Shown: positions 1-8,378 of the stretch, in pieces
How positions within the stretch are numbered: position 1 is the first letter of the stretch
How the letters are laid out: each line of letters opens with the position of its first letter
Assembly (NCBI GenBank): GCA_001931535.1
Contig: CP016211.1
Location: 15,205,501 to 15,269,500, forward strand
From: Minicystis rosea
Lineage (GTDB): Bacteria; Myxococcota_A; Polyangia; Polyangiales; Polyangiaceae
DNA length: 64,000 nt
Reading direction: 5' to 3'
The notes under the pieces: generated by a model
Seen by the model: the letters and a program-made list of their open reading frames with translations, nothing else
Told to the model about the DNA's origin: nothing
The model's database searches: none
Position numbers and translations under genes: made by a program

Positions 1-136
1 GGGCCCCCTCCATTCGCAAACATCTCCGAGCCCAGCAGGCTCGCGCCTCCCACCGAATCAGCGCTGACGGGTGCTCGTTTGCTTCGGCTCCCCGGGCGAT
101 AAATGCCGCCGGGGCGTCGGGCAACGTACCGGGGCT

Positions 137-223
137 ATGGACAGGATGAGCGCGCGCTCTCGCGAAGCGTTGGTGCAAGGAGCCGGGCTGGCGTTCGCCT
201 TCCTTGCTTGGGCCGCAGGTTGC
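137..223 (+). pseudogene. 5' stub of a lipoprotein gene, cut by repeat copy 1
   Basis: An ATG at 137 (or 146) opens a frame with a basic N-terminus, a hydrophobic core and a lipobox ending AWAAGC, which is a textbook lipoprotein signal peptide. Directly after the Cys codon the frame enters the dispersed repeat at 224 and stops at 265 without any mature protein. I infer that the repeat cut or replaced the rest of the gene. The Shine-Dalgarno match is weak, so a chance hydrophobic frame cannot be excluded. Bases 1-136 show nothing recognisable. Confidence 0.4.
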
Positions 224-340
224 CACCCTGGTAGCGCCTTCTGTGCGCGGGATCCGCGTACCTGACAGGACGCCTCGACATGGCTCTATCGTGATGAAAT
301 CACGATCCTACTCGACCAACGAATCAGGAGCGTGGAAGGG
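224..340 (+). repeat. Dispersed composite repeat, copy 1 (5' half only)
   Basis: This copy holds one 38-bp unit (CACCCTGGTAGCGCC... to ...CCGCGTAC), then the body with the perfect 8-bp stem ATCGTGAT-GAA-ATCACGAT. It ends at TGGAAGGG (333-340). The 3' part seen in copies 2, 4 and 5 is missing here; copy 3 at 12683 starts with the same TGGAAGGG and carries exactly the missing part. Confidence 0.9.
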
Positions 341-581
341 ATGTTCTGTCCACTGCGAGCCCGATCGAGAGCACACACACGCGGGGCTCGAGAGCGCGAA
401 GCTCGTGGGCGTCGATCCTGCGGAGTATTTGCGGCGCGCCGTTGCGGCCGCGTTCGCGGGCGAAGACGTGCCGCTACCGCACGAGTTCGCGGCGACGAGC
501 TGACAGCGGCTGCCCCGCTCCGTTGCGGCCGGCGATCACGGAACGAGGTGGGTGTCACGACGGGGGACGGCGGGGACTTAC
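341..581 (+). mobile_element. IS66-family remnant (transposase C-terminus and right end)
   Basis: From about 387 to the stop at 503 the frame reads ESAKLVGVDPAEYLRRAV and ends LPHEFAATS, which I recognise as the C-terminal tail of IS66-type TnpC transposases. Everything upstream is gone, so the gene is dead. Past the stop, the bases up to about 581 end in GGGGACTTAC, the inverse of the GTAAG start typical of IS66 ends, so this is probably the right terminus. IS66 elements usually make 8-bp target duplications, which matters for the TGGAAGGG duplication next to it. Confidence 0.6.
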
Positions 582-675
582 GGATGTCCTGTGAGGACGA
601 CTGACCGTCCTTGACATCGCTGAGAGCCCCGGGCTCTTCTGCACGGTGGTGCGCGACGAGCCAGAAGCGGATGGC

Positions 676-1802
676 ATGCACGGGGGCGGAGCACGCCGTC
701 GCCGTCGCGAGGCCACGCCGGGAGCCGCGCGGCGGACCGGGATCGGCGTCATCCTGGCCTGGCTCGCCGCCTCGACCGTGGCGCTCGCCGACAAGCCCGC
801 TAAGCCTCCTCCGAAGGGCCAGGAGGCTCGTCCTCCGTCGAGGCGAGGTGGCGCGCAGACGCGGGGACGCAATCCGAAGCCGAGCCCCACCGCAGCGGTC
901 TCCGCGAAGCCGATCGAGCCGCCCCACCGACCATCGCCGTTCGACGACTCCACCTCGAACACCCCGCGCGCCATCGGGCCTCAAGGCGTCTCCGCCATGA
1001 AGACGTCGCGATCGGGCGCGAAGTCGCATCCCGAAGAACCGCTCTTGCCCCCGGCGGCCCAGGTTCAGAGCAACCCGCCCGTGGCGATCCCTGTCCAGCA
1101 AGGATCCGGTGCCCAGCAGGAGGCCCAGGAGTCGAGCACGCACGCCGTCGATGTCGACGACCGCTCGTTTGCCGACGTGGTAGCGCTCGTCGGCGAGCGC
1201 GGCTTCAAGTGCTCCGGGATCGTGGTCCGGGCCGACTTCGTGCTCTCGGCGCGCCATTGCCTCCCGGTCGACGAGGTGCGGGTGGGCGCGAAGGTGAGCC
1301 AGCCCCTCCAGGTGCGGAAGGTCCTGGGGAGCTTCGTTCCTGATGATGCCCAGTTGGACGTCGCGCTCCTCCGCGTCGAGCCGCTCGCCGGGATCGCCCC
1401 GCGGCCGAGGCGCGCGCAGGGCCAGAATGCGGTGCCGACGGGCCGCCTCCGGGTCATCGGGTTCGGCAGCAACGAGGAGAGCGGCCGGAAGGGCGCGGGC
1501 ACCAAGCGCTTCGGCGACGTCATGACCCTCGGCTGGGGTTGCGACGCCGAGCGGCAGAGGCGAGGGCAATGCGCTCCCGGTCGCGATCTCGTCGTCGTGA
1601 GCCCTGGCACCGTCGACACCTGCAACGGCGACAGCGGCGGGCCCATCCTCGAGCCGCAAGGCGATCACTACCGCCTCGTCGGCATCACGTCCCACGCGCT
1701 CGGGGGGTGCAGCACGCGTGCAGCGCGGGCGGCGTGTACACCCGTCTCGACGTCACGGATGCCTGGATACAATCGGTCCTCCACGCGGAGAAACACAAAT
1801 GA
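676..1802 (+). CDS. Exported trypsin-like serine protease, with an apparent frameshift near 1702-1707
   Basis: This is a chymotrypsin-fold (S1) protease. The ATG at 676 gives a basic N-region, a hydrophobic core (GVILAWLAASTVALA) and a long Pro/Lys-rich linker before the catalytic domain; a GTG at 646 is an alternative start. The triad is complete: His194 in SARHC, Asp228 in LDVALL and Ser320 in NGDSGGP. After SHALGG the frame becomes meaningless and runs on to 1935, while the next frame gives the expected S1 ending GGVYTRLDVTDAWIQ and stops at 1800-1802. The switch falls on a run of six G at 1702-1707. The corrected stop overlaps the ATG of the next gene (ATGA), which supports it. This is either a sequencing error or a real inactivating indel. 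Confidence 0.75.
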
Positions 1803-3952
1803 AGGTGCGGAGTTTGGGGACATATGCTTTGGCCCTGGTCGCGTGGATGGTCGGTTGGGCGATCGTCTTCGTCTGTTCGACAGCAGAAGCGGCGCCGCCG
1901 AAGGAGGCCCACATTTCGCTCGACCATCCTGCTAGCAGGCTCGTGCTGAAGAAGATCCCGGTCGCCCTGGCCATCAGCCAGGAGCCCATGACACGCACTC
2001 AGTGCGTGCTGGAAGATCTCACCGACAAGAAGCGCTCTCCCGTGCACGTGGAGTGGGATCCCTCGAACATTCGAGGGCTTGAGCGGCACGTCGACCTCCC
2101 GACGATGGCCGACCCGCTCGCCGACGTGCTCAAGGAGTGGAAGCTCAGCTGCACCGCGGAGCCGCTCCTCCTGACGGCGGGGAGCACGATGTACATGCTT
2201 CGCTTCAGGCCTTTCCGCGACAACGACGCCGCGACGCACCCTGGCTGCGCCGCGCCGCAGTCGGCCGGAGAGGTCGTCCTCGTTCCGGCCACCATCACGA
2301 GCTCGCCGAAGGACCAGCCGGTGGCGGCCGATCCGGTCGAGTGCATCACGATCACGTTCAAGGGAGCGTCCTCGAGAAAGCCCAGCCGCTTGATGACCAT
2401 CGCGTCCGCACCGCAGCCCCCTGGGGGCAGGTCCCTCGACTCCGCCTCTGGGATCGCCACGGAGCTGGTCACAATCCTGACGGAGGTCGCCGCCGACAAG
2501 GCCAAGGCCGGCGCGTTCAACCTGGTGGCCGAGGAGGTCCGACATGCCGTGTGCGAAGACCTCATCGTCACCGACTCGCTGGCGAGAAATCCCTCGCTCC
2601 AGAAGGGGCAACCTCTCCTCCCCAGGACCTGCGAAGCGCTCAAGAAGCTGAGGCTCGCCGACCTGAGCTCAAGCGCGACGGTGCTGGCGCCGGAGCTCTT
2701 CGATGATCTGCTCCGCCTCGCTCTCCTGGACGTCAAGGGCAGGACGAAGCTCGACCCCGCGGCCGTCGCGCAGCTCGTGTCCGAAGCGCTGCGCGGCTAT
2801 CACGCACCGGATCGAGCCGCGCAGCAGATCTTCCAGGGGCTCGCGAACCGGGAGATCATCTGGGATGGCGCGAACCAGGCTGAAATGGATCTGCAGATCG
2901 TGTTCGCCACCGTGCAGGCTTGCACGGAAAAGGAAGGAGGGTGCAAGGCGGCGGACGTGGAGCAGATGCTCCGGCATGCAGGAGAGCTGTTCATCACCGA
3001 GGAGGGGCAGGAGATCAAGCCGGAGTGGTTCGACAGGGCCTTCACGCTCGCTCCGCTCGTCCTGAAGGGGCTCGAGGTCGTCCAGCCCAGGTCCGACGCT
3101 ACCCCGAAGTCGATCGCCGTCGTCACCATCGACCTGTTCTTCGAGATGGAGAACAGGCTCCAGGGCTGCAACGATTCCAAGAAGGTGTGCGACAACGATT
3201 CCAAGAAGGTGTGCGACGAGCTCGACGACTTGCGAGGCATGAGCGTGGGCATCCTGAACGGCGAGTCGCACCGGGCCCTCGTCTCGGGCGCCAAGCTCGT
3301 GGAGGCGATGCTGGAGAAGGATCTCGAGGCCAGGAACGGCCGTGCGGTCAAGCTCATCATGAACGTCATGGGCACCCTGACGGCGTATGCGTCGACGTAC
3401 GCGAGCAATCCCAAGGACGACGCCGAGAAGCTCAAGGCGCTCCACCAGGCGCGGAAGGAGGCCATCGAGGGGCTCGTCACGGCCCTGACCGACCGCCGGG
3501 GCCGCGGCGGTGCCGTCATCGTGTCGCTGGGCGTCGATCCGGGCGTCATCGGCGGCGTCCACTGGCAGCAGACCGCAGACAATTACAAGACGCTGCACGG
3601 GTCGATCCCGGTCGTCACCCTGCCCATGGGGCTCGCGGTGGAAAAACTGCCCGCGTCCCAGGAGCACATCGGCTGCGGCGGTCACTTTCAGCTCTCGGTG
3701 CTCGATCTCGCGCAGTTCCTGTCGGTAAACAATGACGGGACCGTGTCGAAGCCCACGTGGGCGAGCGCGTTCATGGCCGGTGTGGAGGCGAAGGTGCTCA
3801 TCGGAAAGCCCAGTGGCGCGATCGGCATCGGCGCGGATGTCCGGTACTCGCCGGGCCTCTTCGCGACGTCGAACGACCTGACCAAGAGCGGGGGCGACTT
3901 CCGGCTGGGCCTCTCGGTGTCCTATTACGTGCCGTTCATCGACTTCAACTGA
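1799..3952 (+). CDS. Large exported protein of unknown function
   Basis: The protein has 717 residues. Start ATG 1799 overlaps the corrected stop of the protease gene, implying translational coupling. A signal peptide (core ALALVAWMVGWAIVFV, ending AEA) directs export. I do not recognise the middle, which looks mostly helical. Near residues 458-473 the motif NDSKKVCD occurs twice, encoded by a perfect 24-bp tandem duplication (3170-3193 and 3194-3217). The last 60 or so residues are Gly-rich with alternating hydrophobic residues and end in SVSYYVPFIDFN, which resembles the terminal strands of an outer-membrane beta-barrel; that is inference only. It sits between a serine protease and a metzincin-like lipoprotein and may be their partner or substrate. 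Confidence 0.85.
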   Translation: MKVRSLGTYALALVAWMVGWAIVFVCSTAEAAPPKEAHISLDHPASRLVLKKIPVALAISQEPMTRTQCVLEDLTDKKRSPVHVEWDPSNIRGLERHVDLPTMADPLADVLKEWKLSCTAEPLLLTAGSTMYMLRFRPFRDNDAATHPGCAAPQSAGEVVLVPATITSSPKDQPVAADPVECITITFKGASSRKPSRLMTIASAPQPPGGRSLDSASGIATELVTILTEVAADKAKAGAFNLVAEEVRHAVCEDLIVTDSLARNPSLQKGQPLLPRTCEALKKLRLADLSSSATVLAPELFDDLLRLALLDVKGRTKLDPAAVAQLVSEALRGYHAPDRAAQQIFQGLANREIIWDGANQAEMDLQIVFATVQACTEKEGGCKAADVEQMLRHAGELFITEEGQEIKPEWFDRAFTLAPLVLKGLEVVQPRSDATPKSIAVVTIDLFFEMENRLQGCNDSKKVCDNDSKKVCDELDDLRGMSVGILNGESHRALVSGAKLVEAMLEKDLEARNGRAVKLIMNVMGTLTAYASTYASNPKDDAEKLKALHQARKEAIEGLVTALTDRRGRGGAVIVSLGVDPGVIGGVHWQQTADNYKTLHGSIPVVTLPMGLAVEKLPASQEHIGCGGHFQLSVLDLAQFLSVNNDGTVSKPTWASAFMAGVEAKVLIGKPSGAIGIGADVRYSPGLFATSNDLTKSGGDFRLGLSVSYYVPFIDFN

Positions 3953-3969
3953 GCCCGGAGCGTCGATCG

Positions 3970-5034
3970 ATGCATCTTCGCCAATTCACCCTCGTAGGCT
4001 CCCTCGTTCCCCTCGTCGCATGTCTCGGCCTCGTGCCGGCGGGCTGCGGCGGGGGCGGGTTCGTGCTGGGCCCCCAGCGAAACGCGCGCGGAGAGGTCGT
4101 GTTCCGGAACACGTCCAACGCCAAGATCGAGTTCGCTCCAACGGAGATCGCCAGTCTCTCCTACCAGGATGGAGATCCGGTCAGACTGAAGGAATGCTAC
4201 TATTTGAATGGGACGGCCGCGCCGCCAACCACGACAGCCAACAAGTGCGCGAAGTCCGACAAGGATGGCCTCGTCGTCGCCGTGCTGGTGGAAGCCACAG
4301 AAGATGAGCCCGTCGCCGCGAGCATCTGCACCGGATCCAAGTGTGCCCCGACCGACGCGTCCACCGTGCTGCGCATCCGCATCGAGCCTCCCGTTGCAAA
4401 CGAAGCATCGGTCTCGATGAAGTGGGATCCACTGAGCGAGGACGACTACCTTCTCATGACTACGGCTACCAGCGGCACGCAGGCCACGCCCGGCGTCAAA
4501 CAGATCCTTACGCTCGACAAGGAAAGCACCGACGAGGGGGCTCCTCTGACGGGCGATCACCGCAGGATGGTGCAAACGGGGTTCGCCCTAGCGAACGCCG
4601 TCCTCGCGACCCAATGCTTCAAGCAAGGCGTGTCCAATGCCCGGTTCACCAGCCGGGCCAGGGGGTCGAGACCTGGACTCTACAACCCGGACGCCAATAC
4701 CCTCCCCAGCAATGCCAAGATTCTAGAGGTGCTGGAGGGCGACATGCCCTCGATCAAGATCCACCTCTTCAAGGGCAACAATTGGGAAAACAAAGTCTAC
4801 CGGACCGTGGGCAGGGACGTCGCCCCCTATGATCCCACGGTCGAGATGAACACGTACTTCGTCCATTCAGCGCGGATGGTCGCGGACAACCTGCTGCACG
4901 AAGCCGCGCACGTGAGAGGGTATCACCACAAGAACGCCCATGAATGGACGTCGGTGCCCTACATGATGAACACGATCTTCGAAATCTGCACCCGGTCGCT
5001 CTACGGGCCCGGGACCATCGACGTGAAGCAGTAG
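3970..5034 (+). CDS. Putative metzincin-type zinc metallopeptidase lipoprotein
   Basis: The product has 354 residues and begins 17 bp after the previous gene, as third member of the operon. The signal peptide ends LVPAGC (lipid-modified Cys26) and is followed by a Gly-rich stretch, so it should be anchored in a membrane, probably the outer one. Residues 310-320 read HEAAHVRGYHH, an exact fit to the metzincin signature HExxHxxGxxH (three zinc ligands and the catalytic Glu). A Met pair at about 332-333 in SVPYMMN lies where the Met-turn should be. The rest of the chain is not recognised. The intact motif and good codon use argue for a working enzyme; the substrate is unknown. Confidence 0.75.
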   Translation: MHLRQFTLVGSLVPLVACLGLVPAGCGGGGFVLGPQRNARGEVVFRNTSNAKIEFAPTEIASLSYQDGDPVRLKECYYLNGTAAPPTTTANKCAKSDKDGLVVAVLVEATEDEPVAASICTGSKCAPTDASTVLRIRIEPPVANEASVSMKWDPLSEDDYLLMTTATSGTQATPGVKQILTLDKESTDEGAPLTGDHRRMVQTGFALANAVLATQCFKQGVSNARFTSRARGSRPGLYNPDANTLPSNAKILEVLEGDMPSIKIHLFKGNNWENKVYRTVGRDVAPYDPTVEMNTYFVHSARMVADNLLHEAAHVRGYHHKNAHEWTSVPYMMNTIFEICTRSLYGPGTIDVKQ

Positions 5035-5169
5035 CGTCGCCCGGGCTACTCCCGCCAGAGGAAGGTCCTGCAGCGTGCTGCTCGCGTTCGCGAGCGCGTC
5101 GCCCGCCGGCGCGACCAACGAAGGCGCTTTGGCCGGAGGCGTCGTGAAAGGATACTTGATGGCATCGGT

Positions 5170-5378
5170 GCGCCTCGGATCCGGTCAAGCTCGTGGTCCA
5201 GCCGATCGAGCCGGGCATCGTTCACGGTCGGCTTGTGCGCCTCCCTGACCTCGATGCGGATCGCCTCGCTCGGGGCTACGGGGCTCGCTCAGGTTCGTGC
5301 TGCACAGGTCCAGACCGCTCAGATCCGCGTAGCCCAGCTTTGCGTTGCTCAGATCAGCGCTGTGCAGCGTCGCGCGGC
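5170..5378 (-). pseudogene. Remnant of a pentapeptide-repeat protein gene
   Basis: On the minus strand the bases just right of 5290 translate as consecutive five-residue units of the A(D/N)LxX type (ATLHS, ADLSN, AKLGY, ADLSG, LDLCS, TNLSE), diagnostic of a pentapeptide-repeat right-handed helix. A frame change then leads into a charged helical stretch (EAIRIEVREAHKPTVNDARL). No start codon remains: the 5' side is cut by the MITE at 5379. Bases 5035-5169 show nothing else. Confidence 0.5.
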
Positions 5379-5548
5379 TTAGTACTACAGTTGCAATTCA
5401 CCCCGAACCACCCGCCTCATCCACGCGTTCCTGCTGAAGGTGGTGGGTCGGGACCGGCTGGACGGCAACCAAGCTCGACGCATAGCGTTCCGTAGAATCG
5501 CGTGGTTCGGCCCGCCCGACCGACGAAAAACTGCAACTGTAGTATTAG
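5379..5548. mobile_element. 162-bp MITE-like element with TTAG target duplication
   Basis: The element runs from 5383 to 5544. Its termini are perfect 13-bp inverted repeats: TACTACAGTTGCA (5383-5395) and TGCAACTGTAGTA (5532-5544). It is flanked on both sides by TTAG (5379-5382 and 5545-5548), the 4-bp YTAR-type duplication made by some IS5-family transposases. No transposase is encoded, so it would be non-autonomous. It separates the pentapeptide remnant from the IS5-like remnant. Confidence 0.75.
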
Positions 5549-5790
5549 AGCCTATCCCAGTAGGGATGGGATGGAGATGCGCGACAAAAGATCGTGGACG
5601 TCCTGGAGGATCGGACGAGCATCGTTGACGTGACCGCCGCTGGGCACCAGCGGCGCGTTCATGAAGAAGGCGCGGAGCAGGGACGATGGGTGGAGGTTGC
5701 CGGACGCGCTCTGGGCGGAGATGGAGCCGCTCTTGCCGCCTCGAAAGCGTCATCCGCTCGGGTGCCACAACCCACGCGTCCAGGATCGTA
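5549..5790 (+). mobile_element. IS5-family (IS427-like) remnant: left end and transposase N-terminus
   Basis: The sequence starts GAGCCTATCCCAGTAGGG, typical of the termini of IS427-group elements. The ATG at 5661 then encodes DGWRLPDALWAEMEPLLPPR and HPLGCHNPRV, the conserved N-terminal start of these DDE transposases. Homology ends near 5790 after about 44 residues, so the catalytic domain is lost and the element cannot move by itself. The adjoining CoA-transferase gene is also truncated, so one deletion may have removed both ends. Confidence 0.7.
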
Positions 5791-5835
5791 AGGCGACCTC
5801 CAAGACGTCGAGCAGCAGACCCGGGGGCGACGACC

Positions 5836-6408
5836 TCACCTAGCGCCGACTTCCGCCACCACTGGCAACGGGCCACGCGCTCGGTAGCGCTGCGTGCCGT
5901 AATCCAGCTCGGTGTTGCGCTGCTTGAGGCCCAGCTCGGGAGGCGGAGGCCCCTGCAGCACCGGGTCATAGCCAGGCAACTGGCTCTTTGGGCCGCGGCC
6001 GCCGTAGGCAGTGCTCGAGCAATAGACCAGTTGGGGGCTGGCCGTCCTCAGCGCGGCGGCATCCAATCCGCGCGCGCGAAGTGAGCCCGGTCGAAAGCTC
6101 TCCACGACCACGTCGACACCGCGGGCCATGCGGCGAACGAGCTCTTGCCCGTCGGCGCTGTCCAGATCGATGGCGATGCCGCGCTTGTTGCGGTTGGCCG
6201 AGAGGAACGTCGCGCTGCGCCCGTTCCAGGCCGGAGGCTTCCACTCGCGTGTGTCGTCGCCGACCCCAGGGCGCTCGACCTTGATGACGTCCGCGCCGAG
6301 GTCGGCCAGCAGCATGGGGCAGAACGGCCCTGCCAGGTTGCGAGTCAGGTCGAGCACCCGGACGCCGGCCAGGGCCCGCGCCAACCGCGGGGTGCCGCGG
6401 TCAGCCAT
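5836..6408 (-). pseudogene. Truncated CaiB/BaiF-type (class III) CoA-transferase
   Basis: Residues 10-150 match the N-terminal part of class III CoA-transferases: VLDLTRNLAGPFCPMLLADLG, then DVIKVERPG, RNKRGIAIDL and SPQLVYCSSTAYG. Such enzymes have about 380-420 residues; here family-like sequence ends at PGYDPVLQ near residue 152, followed by about 40 unrelated residues. It therefore lacks most of the fold and is probably inactive. The start ATG overlaps the stop of the upstream epimerase gene (ATGGCTGA), so the two were once a coupled operon. The break lies beside the IS5 remnant. Confidence 0.75.
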
Positions 6409-7405
6409 TGCTGCCTTGCGGCTCCACGCGCTTCGAAGCGACGGGCTGTGCGACCTGCAAGGAAGCCGCGATGTCGGCCATCAGTTGTGGATGGGTCGGC
6501 CGCCAGCCCAGGCGCTCCTGCGTGGCTTCGCTTGAACAGGGATTGTCTGCGCTCGCAGCGGGGGCGAGCCAAGCGAAGTGCTTGGGAGCCTCTTCAGGCG
6601 ACATCGCTCGGACCGGAACGCCGAGATGCTGCCCGATGGCCTCTGCGACGTCGCGGAGCCGGAGGTGCCCTTCCGCGACCCCATGGTAGCGGGCGCGATC
6701 TTCACGCTTCTCGAGAGCGAGCCGGAACAAGCGGGCGGCGTCGAGCCGGTGCACCGCACCCCAGCGGTGGTCCCCGAGACCGACGTACGCAGACACCTTC
6801 TTCTTGCGCGCGGTCTGGATCAAGAGACTGACGAGGCCGAGCTTGTGCTCGTCGTGCACCGCGGGCGGCAACCGAATGACGGAGACCTTCACGCCGCGTG
6901 ACGCGAGCGCGAGAGCGACCTCCTCGGATGCGCCACGCAAGGCGTTCACGGAGTTCGGATCGGGAGCGTCCGTTTCGACCGCCACGCGTCCGGGGGCCAT
7001 GGCCAAGGTACCAAAGGGGACGACGAGCGATCGCTCGGCGCCGCGGAGGGAGGTCCCGAGCGCCTCGATCGCCCGGCGGTCGACTTCGACGGCCGCGGCC
7101 ATGAACCGTCGGAACATGCCGGCCGGTCCCCCGCCGAACATGACCCGCAGCCGAATCCCCAGGCTCGCGTGCCCGAAGGAATGGAAGAAGGCGGTATGGA
7201 CGACGCCGTCCGCGCCCTCCGCGCCACGTCGCAGACTATCCAAGTCCTCGATCGTGCCGCGCAGGGCCGACGCTCCAGCCCTCGCGAGCTGCTTCTCGCC
7301 TTCTTCCGAACGGACGAGACCCGTGACCTGGTGACCGGCCTGGACGAGCTCACGAACGACGGCCGACCCGATGAAGCCCGTCGCGCCAGTAACAAAAACG
7401 CGCAT
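6401..7405 (-). CDS. NAD(P)-dependent epimerase/dehydratase (extended/atypical SDR)
   Basis: The product has 334 residues. The N-terminus MRVFVTGATGFIGSAVVREL is the Rossmann glycine-rich cofactor site (GxxGxxG) of NAD-dependent sugar-epimerase-like SDRs. The usual YxxxK pair is not evident, which is common in atypical members. The C-terminal part (RYHGVAEGHLRLRDVAEAIG, then RLGWRPT) fits the substrate lid domain. The start at 7405 has a perfect AGGAGG eight bases upstream. It is divergent from the TetR gene, with palindromic sites between, so that repressor probably controls it together with the CoA-transferase. The substrate cannot be told. Confidence 0.85.
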   Translation of the reverse strand: MRVFVTGATGFIGSAVVRELVQAGHQVTGLVRSEEGEKQLARAGASALRGTIEDLDSLRRGAEGADGVVHTAFFHSFGHASLGIRLRVMFGGGPAGMFRRFMAAAVEVDRRAIEALGTSLRGAERSLVVPFGTLAMAPGRVAVETDAPDPNSVNALRGASEEVALALASRGVKVSVIRLPPAVHDEHKLGLVSLLIQTARKKKVSAYVGLGDHRWGAVHRLDAARLFRLALEKREDRARYHGVAEGHLRLRDVAEAIGQHLGVPVRAMSPEEAPKHFAWLAPAASADNPCSSEATQERLGWRPTHPQLMADIAASLQVAQPVASKRVEPQGSNG

Positions 7406-7419
7406 AGCAGCCTCCTGAC

Positions 7420-7485
7420 GACAGAATGTGTCATGACTTGTAGCGCCTGATGGCAGATTCTGCAATCACAAAGACAGTTTGTGCC
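7420..7485. promoter_or_regulatory. Three related operator-like palindromes between epimerase and TetR genes
   Basis: In the 111-bp divergent intergenic region three similar imperfect palindromes occur: GACAGAATGTGTC (7420-7432), GGCAGATTCTGCA (7452-7464) and GACAGTTTGTGCC (7473-7485). They share a GRCAG half-site. They are good candidates for binding by the adjacent TetR-family protein, controlling both its own gene and the epimerase operon. Binding itself is inference. Confidence 0.5.
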
Positions 7486-7516
7486 ATCGCTCGCGGATCG
7501 ACTACACTCACGCGGG

Positions 7517-8110
7517 ATGGGTCGCTGGGAACCGAACGCGCGTGAACGGCTCGTGGAAGCAGCCATGACGCTCTTCGAGGAGCGCGGCTACGACCGCACG
7601 ACCGTCAGCGACATCGTCGCGCGAGCCAAGCTCGGCGACCGCACGTTCTTCCGGTACTTCAGCGACAAGCGCGAGGTTCTTTTTTCAGGCTCGGACGCGT
7701 TGGAGAAGCTCATCATCGACGCTGTCGCGAGGGTTCCGAAGACGGCCGCGCCGCTCGATGTCGTCCTCGCGGCGATCGACGCAACGTCCCCGATGTTCGA
7801 GGCCGGTCGCGCCTTCGCTCGCAGGCGACTGGCGCTCATTGCTTCGCATCCCGAGCTGTACGAGCGTGAGCTCGCCAAGTCCACCAAGCTCGCATCGACG
7901 ATCTCCACGTGCCTTCGCGATCGGGGAGTGTCCCAAGGTACGGCAGGCCTTCTCGCCATGACGGGGATGGTGCTCTTCCAGAACGCGCTCGAGCGCTGGG
8001 TCAACGACGCCAAGAATCGCGACCTCGGGCACCATGTACGAAAGGCGTTCGCCGAGCTGCGCGCGCATACCGCACGAACCGGATCTGCGACGCGGCGCCC
8101 CAGGCCTTGA
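7517..8110 (+). CDS. TetR/AcrR-family transcriptional regulator
   Basis: The product has 197 residues, typical of the family. Residues 5-52 form the TetR DNA-binding domain: ARERLVEAAMTLFEERGYDR, then TTVSDIVARAKLGDRTFFRYFSDKRE, with the conserved helix-turn-helix ending FFRYFSDK. The C-terminal ligand domain is all-helical and not assignable. ATG 7517 is chosen because it places the domain at the usual distance from the N-terminus. The neighbouring SDR/epimerase suggests a repressor of a small detoxification or catabolic operon. Confidence 0.9.
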   Translation: MGRWEPNARERLVEAAMTLFEERGYDRTTVSDIVARAKLGDRTFFRYFSDKREVLFSGSDALEKLIIDAVARVPKTAAPLDVVLAAIDATSPMFEAGRAFARRRLALIASHPELYERELAKSTKLASTISTCLRDRGVSQGTAGLLAMTGMVLFQNALERWVNDAKNRDLGHHVRKAFAELRAHTARTGSATRRPRP

Positions 8111-8154
8111 AGCGATGAGGATAGGAACCGTCAGCGAGACGACGCCGTCCCGCT

Positions 8155-8378
8155 CACCCTGGTAGCGCCTTCTGTGCGCGGGATCCGCGTACCACCCTGG
8201 TAGCGCCTTCTGTGCGCGGGATCCGCGTACCGGACAGGACGCCTCGATATGGCTCTATCGTGATGAAATCACGACCCTACTCGACAAACGAATCAGGAGC
8301 GTCGAAGGGCGATTACGTCAACCCGGGTGGGCGAGATGCCTCTTGACGTCCGGATCCCGTTTGCATCGGCTATCCGCC
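8155..8378 (+). repeat. Dispersed composite repeat, copy 2 (two 38-bp units)
   Basis: Two tandem 38-bp units (8155-8192 and 8193-8230) precede a full body with the ATCGTGAT/ATCACGA hairpin (one mismatch) and the 3' part ending GGCTATCCGCC. The right edge abuts the interior of a Gln-Gly-Tyr-Pro repeat coding region. Confidence 0.9.

Noticed and set aside
224..340. Open frame running through the dispersed repeat as a small conserved gene
   Set aside because: The frame differs between copies because of single-base changes, there is no ribosome site, and the peptide resembles nothing known.
286..1695. Minus-strand open frame of 469 codons across the serine protease
   Set aside because: No recognisable motif; the plus strand holds a catalytic triad and signal peptide.
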